A DNA stretch of 64,000 nucleotides, from the NCBI RefSeq assembly GCF_036226685.1, contig NZ_CP109009.1, forward strand, positions 8,273,501 to 8,337,500, in the 5' to 3' direction. Under the pieces are notes generated by a model. That model saw only the letters and a program-made list of their open reading frames with translations, was not told the origin of the DNA and did not search any database. This DNA is from Streptomyces sp. NBC_00690. GTDB lineage: Bacteria > Actinomycetota > Actinomycetes > Streptomycetales > Streptomycetaceae. Positions 38,701-46,967 of this stretch are shown one piece after another; within the stretch, counting starts at the first letter, position 1, and each line of letters starts with the position of its first letter. The translations under genes were made by a program, and so were the position numbers.

Positions 38701-41700
38701 GTACGGGATGCTGCGCCACTGCGGGTCCACCCGGTCCACCACGAAGTAGTTCGACCACACGGTCGCCTCGGTCGCCCCGCCCAGGCTGACCAGCGTCGCA
38801 CCGGGGAACGCCGTCCGCAGTTGGTCCGGCAACCACAACGGGGTGTAGTCCCCACTGAGGAACACCAGCCGCAGCGTGTCTTCGGTGCGTCGATCGGAGA
38901 CGGCGGCGAACTCCGGCGCCAGATGCGCGAGAGTAGTCGGCGCGGAGTTCCAGAAGGTCACCGGTTCGGTCAACAGCACCCGGAGCAACAGTTGTGGATC
39001 GCGCTGCTGCTCCTCGTCGGCGACGTACAGCCCCGCCCCCATGCTGAGCAGTCCGAAGATGTCGAAGACGGAGAGGTCGAAGCCGAGTGAGGTGACGCTC
39101 AGCCCGAGGTCCCCGGGGCCGAAGCCGAAGGTGCGCTGACACCACTCGAACAGGTTCAGCATCGGACGATGGGTGACCGCGACGCCCTTGGGGCGACCGG
39201 TACTGCCCGATGTGAAGATCACGTACGCCAGGTCGTCGACGTCGTTGACCGGTTCCGGTGCGGTGGACTCCCGCTCGTGCGGACGGGCGAGCACCTCGTC
39301 CAGATCGATGGGCCGTACGCCCGGCAGCTCCGTCGCCCAGGCACACGCCTTGTCCCACAGCAGCAGGCGGGCCGCCGCATCCCCGAGCATCACCGCCGCA
39401 CGGTCGCGCGGCAGGGACGGCAGCACCGGCAGATAGGCACCGCCGGCCTTGAGGATGCCGAGGACCGCCACTACCATGTCCGGGCCCCGGCGCACGGACA
39501 CACCGATCACGTCACCCCGGCCCACACCCGCCTCGCGCAGGGTCCAGGCCAGCCGGTTGGCCCGCAGCTCCAGCTCCGCGTAGGTCAGGGCGCCCCCGGC
39601 CCAACGCACCGCCACCTGGGCCGGTCTGATCCGTGCCTGGTCCTCGATCAGGCACTGGACCGGCAGATCTGCCGGGAACGGTCGAGAGGTGTCGTTCCAC
39701 CGCGCCGGCGGCAACCGGGGGTCGTCCGGCGGATCCTTGGCGAGCTCCGAAAGACCGGCCACTTCGGCGGCGAAGCGCAGGAACGCCCCGTCGAACCAAC
39801 CTCCCGGTAGCTGTTCCTCCAACGCGTCCCAGGCAAACTCCAACACATCGCCGTCCAGGGTAGCCACACAGTCCAGTGCCACCCCCGGTGTGGTCGTCGC
39901 CCAGTCGCCGGCGGTGACGCCGTCGGGCAACGGATGCCCCGTCAGGTCGAAGATGCTCGTGTAGACCACGGGCATGGCGGAGTCAGCGCGGCGCGAACGA
40001 CGGAGCTCGGCCAGACCACTCGCCACGTCTGCTTCCCGGTCCGCACCCAGTACCGCGTCATAGCGGCGGGCCAGATCGAGCAGGGGAGATCCATCTGCCG
40101 TGACCGTCACCCAACTCAGCGCGGTCACCTCGGCGGGTCGGTCCGCGTCGCTGCCCGCCGACCAGCGCACCACCGGAAGGGCGAACACATCACCGAGTCC
40201 AGGGGAGATCGCCCGCGCGAACGCGGCCAACAGCAGACCGTCGGGAGAGCAACCGCGCTCCGCGGCGGCGGCCACCACCTCGGGCCACCGCGAGACACTG
40301 CCGCAGAGCCGTCTGCGCGTACCGTCGTCGGGCACCGCCGGCAGCCGAGGACCCGTCGGCAGCACGGTCACCCGTTGCCGCCAGTGCTCGCGCGCTGCCG
40401 ACTGGTCCAGTTGCGCCGGGAGCACCTCCCGCGGATCGGCGCGGAACACTCCGCCGATACCGTCGTTGTCGGCCGCGTACAGCGCCATCAACTCCCGCCC
40501 GGCCAAGTGGATGCTGCGCGCATCGACCAGGGCGAGATCGACGGTCAGGAACACGACGTCCACGCCGCGTTCAGCGCGGCCCACCCGAACATCCAGGTGC
40601 CCCTTCCCCAAAGGGAACGGTTGGCGTAAGAGGTCCCGGCCGACCTGCGGTGTCAAGGGCACCTCGGGTACGGGTGGTGCCGCAGCTCTCCGGGGCAGTC
40701 GCAGGCCGTGCTCCGCGTCGATCTCGGCCGACAACACCGGATGCCGGGACACCAGGCGCTCCAGAGCCCGGGTCAACCGGGCATGGTCCAGATCATCGAT
40801 CCCGTAGCTGAGCTGGAGCCGACAGCCGCCCGCATCGGCCGCACCCAACTCCCGCGCGACGACGTACGCCTGTTGGAGGTCGTTGAGCGGATGCACCGCC
40901 GGCTCGGCACTTCCGGCCAGCGCCCGCAGCCGACCGAGGTACGCATCGAACAGGGCCCGCGCTCCCGGTGCGGCGAAGGCACGCTCCACCACATCCCAAC
41001 GAATACGCAGTGCCCCGTCCGCCTCCCACACCTGGTGGTCGAGCGAGACCCCGGCGGTACGACCGACCGCATGACACTCGGCCGCGGCGAAGCCCTCGGC
41101 GGGCTCCTGCTCGTCGAGCATGCTGGTGAACACCACCGGCAGCTCCAGTACCCGCCCTCGGCGGCGCCGAAGCGCGGCGACACCGGGTACCGTCCCGTGC
41201 TCCAGGTCCTCCGCGAGATGCCGGTTCATGACATGGACGTCGGTGTCGAACACCGGCAGCACCATCGTGGAGGTGAAGGTGCCCACGGTGTCGTCGGTCC
41301 CGCGCATCCGGGCCCGATCGCTGGTGGTGAGGACGAGGCTGAACGGCAGGGCCGCCCCCGCTGTGGCCAGGGTGTCGCAGAACGCACCCAGCAACAGCGC
41401 GGTCGCGGTCACTCCGCGCTCCACCGCCACCTCACGCAGACGCGCCCACTCGGACGGGCCGAGCGAGCCGGTCAGCGGCCTTCGCTCCGGTCCACCGCCG
41501 ACGTCCGAGTCCTCCCGGGCGGGGGAGTGCACAGTGCCAGGTCCCGCCGGTAGATCGGTCAGCCGGCTCTCCCAGTAGCGCAGGTCCTCGGCATAGCGGT
41601 CGCCCGTGGTCGCCTCGGCCACCGCGCGTGCGAAGTCACGGAAAGACACCGCTTCCGGGTCCGGTGCTAGGGCTGTTCCCTCGTACACGCGCCACAGGTC

Positions 41701-42417
41701 CCGCAGCACGATCCGTAGGCTCCGGCCGTCGCAGATCAACCCGTCGACGGCGAGGTGCACCACCCACTCGTCCCGCGGGAGCGGGGTGACCTCCATCTCG
41801 TGCAGGGGCCAGTCAGCGGCGGAATACCGACGTTGCGAAAGTCGGGCGCGAACCTCGCCCGGGTCCTGACCTGCGGAATGGACGGTCGGCGGACGGCCCT
41901 GCTCGGCGCGGATCTGAAGCTCTCCGCCCGTGGTGAGCCCGCAGCGCAGCATCGGATGCCGGGCCTGCACCGCGGCCCAGGCCCGTTGCAACCGATCGAC
42001 GTCCAGCCCGGACACACCGAACTCCCGGTAGTGGTGGCAGCCGACGGCGTCCGGAACCAGGTCGTCTTCCCTCCCCACCAGATACGCCTGCTGCAATGCG
42101 GTCGGGGCGAAGGGCTCGTCGTGGCCCGTAGCACCCGAAGGCGCCGTCAGCCGCCGTCCGGACGAGGTCGCACCCCGTGCCTCGGCGGCCAGGCCGGCCA
42201 GCGCGGTCGCGTTGTGTCCGGCACGCAACCAGCTCAGGGGAACCGGCACTCCGAGCCGGTCCTCCAGGGCCAGCGCGAGGCGTACGGCCGTCATCGAGTC
42301 GGCACCGGACGGCAGCACCGGATCGTCCACCCCCGGCTGTCGCCCGTCACACGCCTCACGAATCGCGGCCACCACATCGTCGACCGGGGTCGGATACGTC
42401 CGGGTCACCAGGTCCAC
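35740..42417 (-). CDS. NRPS-PKS hybrid PCP-Cy-Cy-A-PCP-Ox-KS, thiazole-forming (LnmI-like)
   Basis: A 2225-residue protein starting at GTG 42417. Order: PCP1 (about 10-85, GADSMTA); Cy1 (about 100-480) and Cy2 (about 515-860), both with the cyclisation motif DxxxxDxxS (DGLICDGRS and DLALVDARS); A domain (about 875-1385, VIFTSGSTGRPKGVAV, NNGKLDR), presumably for cysteine; PCP2 (about 1395-1465, GATSFTM); a flavin Ox domain (about 1545-1770, SLYPSAGDTCSVQVY and a TIR-type tail) that oxidises thiazoline to thiazole; and a terminal KS (about 1790-2225). The KS keeps Cys (DTSCSSS) and the second His (KPNIGHAEA), but the EAHGTGT motif is replaced by ESAAAGA, so it is probably non-elongating. It ends directly after the KS core, without the usual flanking domain. 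The partner is the DH at the start of the giant PKS. Confidence 0.93.
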   Translation of the reverse strand: MDLVTRTYPTPVDDVVAAIREACDGRQPGVDDPVLPSGADSMTAVRLALALEDRLGVPVPLSWLRAGHNATALAGLAAEARGATSSGRRLTAPSGATGHDEPFAPTALQQAYLVGREDDLVPDAVGCHHYREFGVSGLDVDRLQRAWAAVQARHPMLRCGLTTGGELQIRAEQGRPPTVHSAGQDPGEVRARLSQRRYSAADWPLHEMEVTPLPRDEWVVHLAVDGLICDGRSLRIVLRDLWRVYEGTALAPDPEAVSFRDFARAVAEATTGDRYAEDLRYWESRLTDLPAGPGTVHSPAREDSDVGGGPERRPLTGSLGPSEWARLREVAVERGVTATALLLGAFCDTLATAGAALPFSLVLTTSDRARMRGTDDTVGTFTSTMVLPVFDTDVHVMNRHLAEDLEHGTVPGVAALRRRRGRVLELPVVFTSMLDEQEPAEGFAAAECHAVGRTAGVSLDHQVWEADGALRIRWDVVERAFAAPGARALFDAYLGRLRALAGSAEPAVHPLNDLQQAYVVARELGAADAGGCRLQLSYGIDDLDHARLTRALERLVSRHPVLSAEIDAEHGLRLPRRAAAPPVPEVPLTPQVGRDLLRQPFPLGKGHLDVRVGRAERGVDVVFLTVDLALVDARSIHLAGRELMALYAADNDGIGGVFRADPREVLPAQLDQSAAREHWRQRVTVLPTGPRLPAVPDDGTRRRLCGSVSRWPEVVAAAAERGCSPDGLLLAAFARAISPGLGDVFALPVVRWSAGSDADRPAEVTALSWVTVTADGSPLLDLARRYDAVLGADREADVASGLAELRRSRRADSAMPVVYTSIFDLTGHPLPDGVTAGDWATTTPGVALDCVATLDGDVLEFAWDALEEQLPGGWFDGAFLRFAAEVAGLSELAKDPPDDPRLPPARWNDTSRPFPADLPVQCLIEDQARIRPAQVAVRWAGGALTYAELELRANRLAWTLREAGVGRGDVIGVSVRRGPDMVVAVLGILKAGGAYLPVLPSLPRDRAAVMLGDAAARLLLWDKACAWATELPGVRPIDLDEVLARPHERESTAPEPVNDVDDLAYVIFTSGSTGRPKGVAVTHRPMLNLFEWCQRTFGFGPGDLGLSVTSLGFDLSVFDIFGLLSMGAGLYVADEEQQRDPQLLLRVLLTEPVTFWNSAPTTLAHLAPEFAAVSDRRTEDTLRLVFLSGDYTPLWLPDQLRTAFPGATLVSLGGATEATVWSNYFVVDRVDPQWRSIPYGRPIDNSRYHVLDDSRRPVPIGVEGDLYIAGACLASGYYRQPALTEERFVTGDFPGVPETRMYATGDRARYGPDGVLHFLGRCDGQVKVRGFRVELPEIEHRLRTHPGVEDAVVLLRKSRSGEERLVAYVLPDGPPPCAEEVRAHAAAALPDYMVPGVVAFVSAWPATNNGKLDRDALPWPIAPTTAPTDDTADATKLIAAMFGELLDLPPVDPAADLWDLGATSFTMVRASRMLRERYGREVPVAVLLAEPTVAAIARHMSGTPQAPAVAPHTSDSSPTLDPPPTFVAPPTPNASPTFDSPPNASPTFDSPGRGAEPAQVDFFAEDERRRFKEGDFGQRPRSGRTQPLALTGDRPTEAQRRWRSSRRPVVERALEGARLGQLLKVLARTSEDSGAGSLYPSAGDTCSVQVYVLVRKGAVDGLEGGAYYYRPREHALEPLDTGVEVPVNAHVFYNRPFAARAAAEIYLIGELQGIEPLYGAQAPRYLALEAGHMAQLLMQQQVPSGVALCPVGDLRQGDLTEALGLGSSHSFQLGFLCAPLDATGENDPVEPLWTTASAPPRQSSTDIAVVGMAGRFPGAGSPNALWRLLHEGRSAIGPMTPERVAALGWSGPPPVGGFLDALGAVDLRPLRISPAEADVLDPQLRMLLPTVWECLERAGHTPRSLADGGARVGVFVASMWDDHLTTAGDGWERDGTVEVVATRATVPNRLSHTFGWQGPSMAVDTSCSSSLTALHLAINALRAGDCDSAVVAGVNLVTHRRHVGLLSALGLLADREAVRPGAAYDGAAPGWYVGEAVGALLLRRADTAARDVDQVLGVLEESWCGHAGGVGRFGAPGPAPLMDSLARLLRSADLEPTAVSYVESAAAGASLADAAEVAAFHELFGDGSRPVPMGTVKPNIGHAEAAAGIAQLMKVMLQLRHGRIAPTLVSEQPNPLVEWDGRAVYAPRRAMEWAAGRGVRRAIVNAVGSGGSYAHVVVREAGGSR
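37766..37825 (-). repeat. 30-bp tandem duplication in the NRPS linker
   Basis: Two identical 30-base units (37766-37795 and 37796-37825) encode a duplicated NASPTFDSPP-type segment in the proline-rich linker between PCP2 and the Ox domain. Related degenerate copies (PTLDPP, PTFVAP) precede it. It is probably a flexible tether. Confidence 0.9.
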
Positions 42418-42836
42418 CTTCCGAGCCGACCGTGCCGGGTTTCCAGCTCTGCCTTGCTCAGTCGGGACGCCCGCGTGGTGATCGCAGCCGCCCGGCGAAC
42501 CTCCTGCTCGAACCGGCTGCGGAACGCCTCGTCGTCGGGCAGTTCCGCTTCGTCGGCCGCCGCCAACAACAGCTCCACGAACCGGTCCTGCTGCTCGTCG
42601 GTGATCCGTAGGTCGGCGTGCATTCTCTTGACGTGCTCGAACCCACCGATCTCATCGGTGAAGGCGCTTCCGTGCCCGAAGACCTCGACGAGGTAGGCGG
42701 TCAGATGGTGCACATGGGCGTCACCGGTGTAGCGGAACATGCGCCCGAGCAACGGGTCGGCCACCGCGGTTCGGTGGAATGCTTCGGCCAGGCGCCGTAA
42801 CGGGCCCTCGCCACCGACGTGGTCGTACATCGTCAC
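42405..42836 (-). CDS. Truncated haemoglobin (group II-like)
   Basis: A 143-residue globin. The GTG at 42836 is preferred because GGAGG lies five bases upstream (GGAGGTCGCGGTGA, the same string as before GTG 923) and the family N-terminus YDHVGGEGPLRRLAEAFH follows. ATG 42875 is possible but lacks a ribosome-binding site. The proximal His is in GFEHVKRMHADLRI, and GHGSAFTDEIGG matches the E/F region. Bacterial truncated globins bind O2, NO or H2S, or support redox enzymes. Its stop overlaps the NRPS start by 13 bases, so it is the first gene of the NRPS operon. This suggests a role in the pathway, for example thiazoline oxidation, sulfur chemistry or protection. That role is inference. Confidence 0.88.
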   Translation of the reverse strand: MTMYDHVGGEGPLRRLAEAFHRTAVADPLLGRMFRYTGDAHVHHLTAYLVEVFGHGSAFTDEIGGFEHVKRMHADLRITDEQQDRFVELLLAAADEAELPDDEAFRSRFEQEVRRAAAITTRASRLSKAELETRHGRLGRWTW

Positions 42837-43007
42837 CGCGACCTCCAGGGTCGTTGGCGCCACAGGGGAGTCCATGGCGACGATAGGCGCGCCGATCCAC
42901 GACGCCCGCTCACGATTGAGCGTCTCGCGGCGAAGCACTGTGCCAACCTCGGTCCGTGCCCGCGGGGGTTCCGGATCTTGCCGTCCGAGCAGGAAATGAG
43001 GATCGCA
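42837..43007. promoter_or_regulatory. Divergent promoter region between globin-NRPS-TE and P450-CCR operons
   Basis: About 170 bases lie between the chosen globin start (42836, reverse) and the P450 start (43008, forward). This is the only place where the two biosynthetic units of the right arm diverge, so it should hold both promoters. I see no clear operator palindrome or consensus -10/-35 elements. Confidence 0.5.
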
Positions 43008-44234
43008 GTGGTTGACCAGCTGCCCACGTACCCGATAACCGACCGCACGTGTCCCTATGAACCACCGGCCGGCCTGTTGGCCCTCCAGCGGCAAGCGCCG
43101 TTGGTGCAGGTGCAACTTCCCACCGGCCCGGCCTGGTTGGTGACGAGCTATGACGCGGCGCGGGCCCTGCTCGACGATCCGCGGATGAGTTCGGACATGG
43201 GCAGGGAGGGCTTCCCGACGCTGTACCGGCAGAAGATGCGCCCCGTGCTCAAGGGCTCCTTCATGAGGATGGACGGTGACCAACACGCCTTCTACCGGAC
43301 CATGCTCGCCGGAGAGTTCTCCGTCAAACGGGTCGCGGCCATGCGCCCGGAGATCGAGCAGGCGTGTGACCAACTCCTGGACGACATGGTGCGCCAGGGG
43401 CCGCCGACCAATCTGCACGAGGCGTACGGCATTCCGGTGTCGTCCAGTTCGATCTGCCGACTGCTCGGTGTGCCCTACGAGGACGCGGACTTCTTCACCA
43501 CCCATCTGGAGGCCCTGTTCGATCCGCACCGGGCCGGCGCTCCGGAACGGATCGCGAGCAGCAAGGTCGCACTCAGCGGCTACCTCGACGAGCTGTTCTC
43601 CCGCAAGCAGAAGGAGCCCGGCGACGACATGATCAGCCGGCTCGTCGCCGACTATCTGGTGCCCGGCAAGGTGGACCGGCCCGAACTGCTCCTCACCTGC
43701 TATCTGCTGCTCGCGGCGGGGCACGAGACCACCGCCAGCATGATCACCACCGGGACCGCGGCACTGCTGATGCATCCCGAACAGTTCGCGGCCGTGCGCA
43801 ACGAACCGCAGCTCCTGCGCGGCGCCGTCGAGGAACTCCTCCGCTATCTCAGCATCTTCCAGTTCGGCATCACACGCATCGCCACCGAGGACGTCAGGGT
43901 CGGCGACCAGCTGGTGGCCGCGGGCGAAGGCATCGTCGTCTCACCGCTGTTGGGCAACCGGGACGAGGACGTCTACGAGGACCCGCACGTCCTCGATGTG
44001 CGCCGCCGCAGCCGCCCCCATCTGAGCTTCGGCCACGGCCCGCACCTGTGCGTCGGACACAGCCTCGCCCGCATCGAGCTACAGATCGCCTTCGAGCGGC
44101 TTCTGACCCGCCTGCCCGATCTACGGCTCGCCGTGCCCGATTCCGATGTGCCCTTCCGCTACGAGACCCTGGTCTTCGGCACCATCGACCTGCCGGTCAC
44201 CTGGGGCGAGCCGCGTACGGGGACACCGGCATGA
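43008..44234 (+). CDS. Cytochrome P450
   Basis: A 408-residue class I bacterial P450. GTG 43008 is preferred because GAGGA lies five bases upstream; ATG 42996 would add four residues. The I-helix motif is LAAGHETTASM, the K-helix ExxR is EELLRYL, and the haem loop is FGHGPHLCVGHSLAR with Cys348 as ligand. The family hydroxylates or epoxidises small molecules using a ferredoxin, and a ferredoxin gene follows with an ATGA overlap. In leinamycin biosynthesis P450 enzymes (LnmA with ferredoxin LnmB, and LnmZ) act after chain release; this pair has the same layout. The position of oxidation cannot be predicted from the sequence. Confidence 0.95.
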   Translation: MVDQLPTYPITDRTCPYEPPAGLLALQRQAPLVQVQLPTGPAWLVTSYDAARALLDDPRMSSDMGREGFPTLYRQKMRPVLKGSFMRMDGDQHAFYRTMLAGEFSVKRVAAMRPEIEQACDQLLDDMVRQGPPTNLHEAYGIPVSSSSICRLLGVPYEDADFFTTHLEALFDPHRAGAPERIASSKVALSGYLDELFSRKQKEPGDDMISRLVADYLVPGKVDRPELLLTCYLLLAAGHETTASMITTGTAALLMHPEQFAAVRNEPQLLRGAVEELLRYLSIFQFGITRIATEDVRVGDQLVAAGEGIVVSPLLGNRDEDVYEDPHVLDVRRRSRPHLSFGHGPHLCVGHSLARIELQIAFERLLTRLPDLRLAVPDSDVPFRYETLVFGTIDLPVTWGEPRTGTPA

Positions 44235-44458
44235 GCGCTCCGGCCGATTCGGAACCGCTGCTGCTCCGGGTGGACCACGCGGCCTGCTGTCGATCGGGGG
44301 CCTGCTCCTTGGTCGCACCCGACCTCTTCGACCAGGGCGACGACGGCAAGGTGGTGCTCAAGAACCCCCGCCCGCCCGCCCACCTGCGGGAAGCTGCCGA
44401 AGAGGCAGCCGACTACTGCCCGGTCTCGGCCATCCGAGTGGATCCCCCGACCGGCTGA
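44231..44458 (+). CDS. Small 3Fe-4S type ferredoxin, P450 partner
   Basis: A 75-residue ferredoxin translationally coupled to the P450 (ATG 44231 in the ATGA overlap). Cluster-binding cysteines are in DHAACCRSGACSLVAPDLF and in the terminal CPVSAI motif. The pattern with a single set of three spaced cysteines is typical of the [3Fe-4S] ferredoxins that serve Streptomyces P450 enzymes. It should deliver electrons from a ferredoxin reductase, not encoded here, to the adjacent P450. Confidence 0.93.
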   Translation: MSAPADSEPLLLRVDHAACCRSGACSLVAPDLFDQGDDGKVVLKNPRPPAHLREAAEEAADYCPVSAIRVDPPTG

Positions 44459-44616
44459 CGGGGCCGTCGCCGGCCGAAGGCGAGTACGGCGGGCGTCCGC
44501 CGCGCCGCCGCCGTGCGGACGGCCGCAGCCGTCGGTCGGGTGCGGCGGGCATGCCGCTCCAGCATCGCCCGTCGGCGCCAGCCGGCAGGATCTCGACGTC
44601 GATCGCGAGGAACACC

Positions 44617-45978
44617 ATGGACCTGCTCAGCAAGGCGGCGCTCAACGGCGCGCCTCCCGAGGAACTGGAAAGTCTGCCCCTGCCCGACGAGTTCCTCGCC
44701 GGTCATCTGCGGGCCGATGATGCCGAGTCGTTGGCCGACGCGGTCGACAAGGACGTGCGAAGGACCATCCGGGTGGGACCGGTGCCCATGCCCGAGTTGG
44801 CACCGGACGAGGTCGTCGTCGCGGTCATGGCCAGCTCGATCAACTACAACACGGTGTGGTCGGCCATGTTCGAGCCGATCTCGACGTTCACCACACTGCG
44901 CCGCTTCGCCCGGCAGGGCGGGTACACCACCCGCCACGACCTGCCGTACCAGGTGATCGGTTCGGACGCCGCGGGTGTCGTGGTGCGGGCCGGGGCCGGG
45001 GTCCGGCACTGGCGGCCCGGTGACCATGTGGTGGTGAGCCCCGCCTACGTCGACGACCAGGACCCGGGTTCCCATGACGACGGTGTGATGGGCGAGCACC
45101 TGCGGGCCTGGGGCTATGAGACCAACTTCGGCGGTCTCGCCCACTACACCGTGGTCCGGGCCAGCCAACTGGTCGCCAAACCACCGCATCTGACCTGGGA
45201 GGAGGCGGCAACGATCACGCTGTGTGCGGGGACGGCCTACCGCATGCTGGTCAGCGACCACGGTGCCCGGATGAAGCAGGGTGACGTCGTACTGATCTGG
45301 GGTGCCACCGGTGGTCTGGGGGCGTACGCGTTGCAGATGGTCCGCAACGGGGGCGGCATCGCCGTCGGTGTGGTGAGCTCCGCGGCCAAGGCCGAAGTCC
45401 TGCGCCAGCAGGGGTGCGATGTGGTGATCGACCGCCGGGAGATCGGCATGGGCGACACAGCGGATCCGAGTGCCGACGCCGCGGAACTGGGACGGCGTCT
45501 GGGCCGGCGCATACGGGCCGAGATCGGCGAGGACCCCAGCATCGCCTTCGACTACGTCGGCCGGGCCACCTTCGGCACCTCGGTGCACGTCGTCCGACGC
45601 GGCGGCACGGTGGTCACCTGCGGTTCCAGCACCGGCTACCAACACACCTACGACAACCGCTATCTATGGATGCATCTGAAGCGGGTCATCGGCAGTCACA
45701 TCGCGAATCTCCAGGAACAGTCCGCCTGCCTGCGCCTCTTTGAACAGGGGAGACTCGTACCCGTCGTCTCCCGGGTGTTCCCGCTGGAGAGCGTCGCGGA
45801 CGCCGCTCGACTGGTGCAGGAGAACCAACACATCGGCAAGGTCGCGGTGCGATGTCTGGCACCGTGTGACGGTCTGGGCATCACCGACCCGGCGGCCCGT
45901 GCACGCATCGGCGAGGACCGACTGACCGCCTGGCGTCAGTACGCGACCGCCCCGACGGCAACGGGGGCCGGACGATGA
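44617..45978 (+). CDS. ccr: Crotonyl-CoA carboxylase/reductase
   Basis: A 453-residue MDR-family enzyme, start ATG 44617 with GCGAGG a few bases upstream. In-frame ATGs further up run through low-complexity DNA. The N-terminal region has the CCR-type sequence INYNTVWSAMFEPISTFTTLRR. The NADPH-binding loop is IWGATGGLGAYALQ, and the C-terminal half shows SSTGYQHTYDNRYLWMHLKRVIGSH, diagnostic for CCR over plain alcohol dehydrogenases. The enzyme reductively carboxylates crotonyl-CoA to ethylmalonyl-CoA. With the KAS III and 3-hydroxyacyl-CoA dehydrogenase genes that follow it forms a C4 extender-unit supply. It overlaps the KAS III gene by ATGA. Relatives that take longer enoyl-CoAs exist, so the exact alkylmalonyl unit is uncertain. 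Confidence 0.95.
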   Translation: MDLLSKAALNGAPPEELESLPLPDEFLAGHLRADDAESLADAVDKDVRRTIRVGPVPMPELAPDEVVVAVMASSINYNTVWSAMFEPISTFTTLRRFARQGGYTTRHDLPYQVIGSDAAGVVVRAGAGVRHWRPGDHVVVSPAYVDDQDPGSHDDGVMGEHLRAWGYETNFGGLAHYTVVRASQLVAKPPHLTWEEAATITLCAGTAYRMLVSDHGARMKQGDVVLIWGATGGLGAYALQMVRNGGGIAVGVVSSAAKAEVLRQQGCDVVIDRREIGMGDTADPSADAAELGRRLGRRIRAEIGEDPSIAFDYVGRATFGTSVHVVRRGGTVVTCGSSTGYQHTYDNRYLWMHLKRVIGSHIANLQEQSACLRLFEQGRLVPVVSRVFPLESVADAARLVQENQHIGKVAVRCLAPCDGLGITDPAARARIGEDRLTAWRQYATAPTATGAGR

Positions 45979-46967
45979 GCGCGTGGGGCATCATCGGCAC
46001 CGGTTCCTATCTGCCCGAGCGGGAGATCAGCAACAAGGAGGTCGCCGAGTGGTGCGGTGTGAGTGCGGAGTGGATCGAGGAGCGCACCGAGATCCTCACT
46101 CGGCGGTACGCGGCGCCAGACGAAGCCACCTCCGACCTCGCTGCGACGGCCGCCAGCCGAGCCCTCCGGGCAGCAGGGATCACGGCAGACCAGCTCGACC
46201 ATGTGATCGTCTCGACCTCCACCGGTGACTCACCCCAACCCCCCACGGCATACCTGGTCCAAGAGGCCATCGGAGCCCACGCCGCTGCCTGCTTCGATAT
46301 CAACGTGGTGTGCAGCGGATTCGTGTACGGCCTGGAAGTGGCCCGGCGACTGCTCGCCGCAAACCCTCGCGGCCATGCGCTGGTCATCGGCGCCGACGTC
46401 TACTCCCGCATCCTCGACTACGGCGACCACCGCACCGCCGTCCTCCTCGGCGACGGCGCCGGCGCAGCCGTCGTCGGACCCGTTCCCGACGGCTACGGAT
46501 TCCTCGGCACCGAACTGGTCAGCGACGGGGCGGCGCACCACCTCATTCGGGTCGAGGCCGGAGGCAGCCGCATGCCCACCACCGCGCAGTCCGTCGCGGA
46601 GGGCCGCCACTACTTCCGCATGGACGGCCGTGGGGTCCGTGACTTCGTGATGGACAACGTCCCGCCGATCCTGCACCGACTGTTGCAGCGTGCCGGGATC
46701 GAGGCGCACGACGTCGACCACCTCGTCCCGCACCAGCCCAACGGGGTCCTGCTGCGCCGCCTGGTCGAGCGGTGTGCAATGACCCGCGCCCACACCCATC
46801 GCACTCTCGAACGGTACGGAAACATCGGTAGCGCGTCCGTGCCGGTGGCCTTGGACGACGCCTGCCGATCCGGTCGGATCCACGGCGGGGACCTGACCCT
46901 CCTGGCCGGGTTCGGCGGTGGCATGTCGGTCGGAGCGACACTGATGCGTTGGCAGGAGCCTTCATGA
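45975..46967 (+). CDS. Ketoacyl-ACP synthase III (FabH-like)
   Basis: A 330-residue KAS III. The catalytic triad is visible: Cys in DINVVCSGFVYGL, His in LVPHQPNGVLL and Asn in YGNIGSASVP. The N-terminus (WGIIGTGSYLPE) and the C-terminal LLAGFGGGMSVGATL glycine loop are canonical. It starts at ATG 45975 inside the CCR stop and is followed by a dehydrogenase gene with another ATGA overlap, so the three are one translationally coupled cassette. The likely job is to make acetoacetyl-CoA or -ACP from acetyl-CoA plus malonyl unit as the first step towards crotonyl-CoA and ethylmalonyl-CoA. A role in priming another chain cannot be excluded. Confidence 0.92.
   Translation: MSAWGIIGTGSYLPEREISNKEVAEWCGVSAEWIEERTEILTRRYAAPDEATSDLAATAASRALRAAGITADQLDHVIVSTSTGDSPQPPTAYLVQEAIGAHAAACFDINVVCSGFVYGLEVARRLLAANPRGHALVIGADVYSRILDYGDHRTAVLLGDGAGAAVVGPVPDGYGFLGTELVSDGAAHHLIRVEAGGSRMPTTAQSVAEGRHYFRMDGRGVRDFVMDNVPPILHRLLQRAGIEAHDVDHLVPHQPNGVLLRRLVERCAMTRAHTHRTLERYGNIGSASVPVALDDACRSGRIHGGDLTLLAGFGGGMSVGATLMRWQEPS

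Noticed and set aside
44146..44616. Longer N-terminus of the CCR gene from 44146
   Set aside because: The extra sequence overlaps P450 and ferredoxin genes and is low complexity; ATG 44617 has a ribosome-binding site and normal CCR N-terminus.
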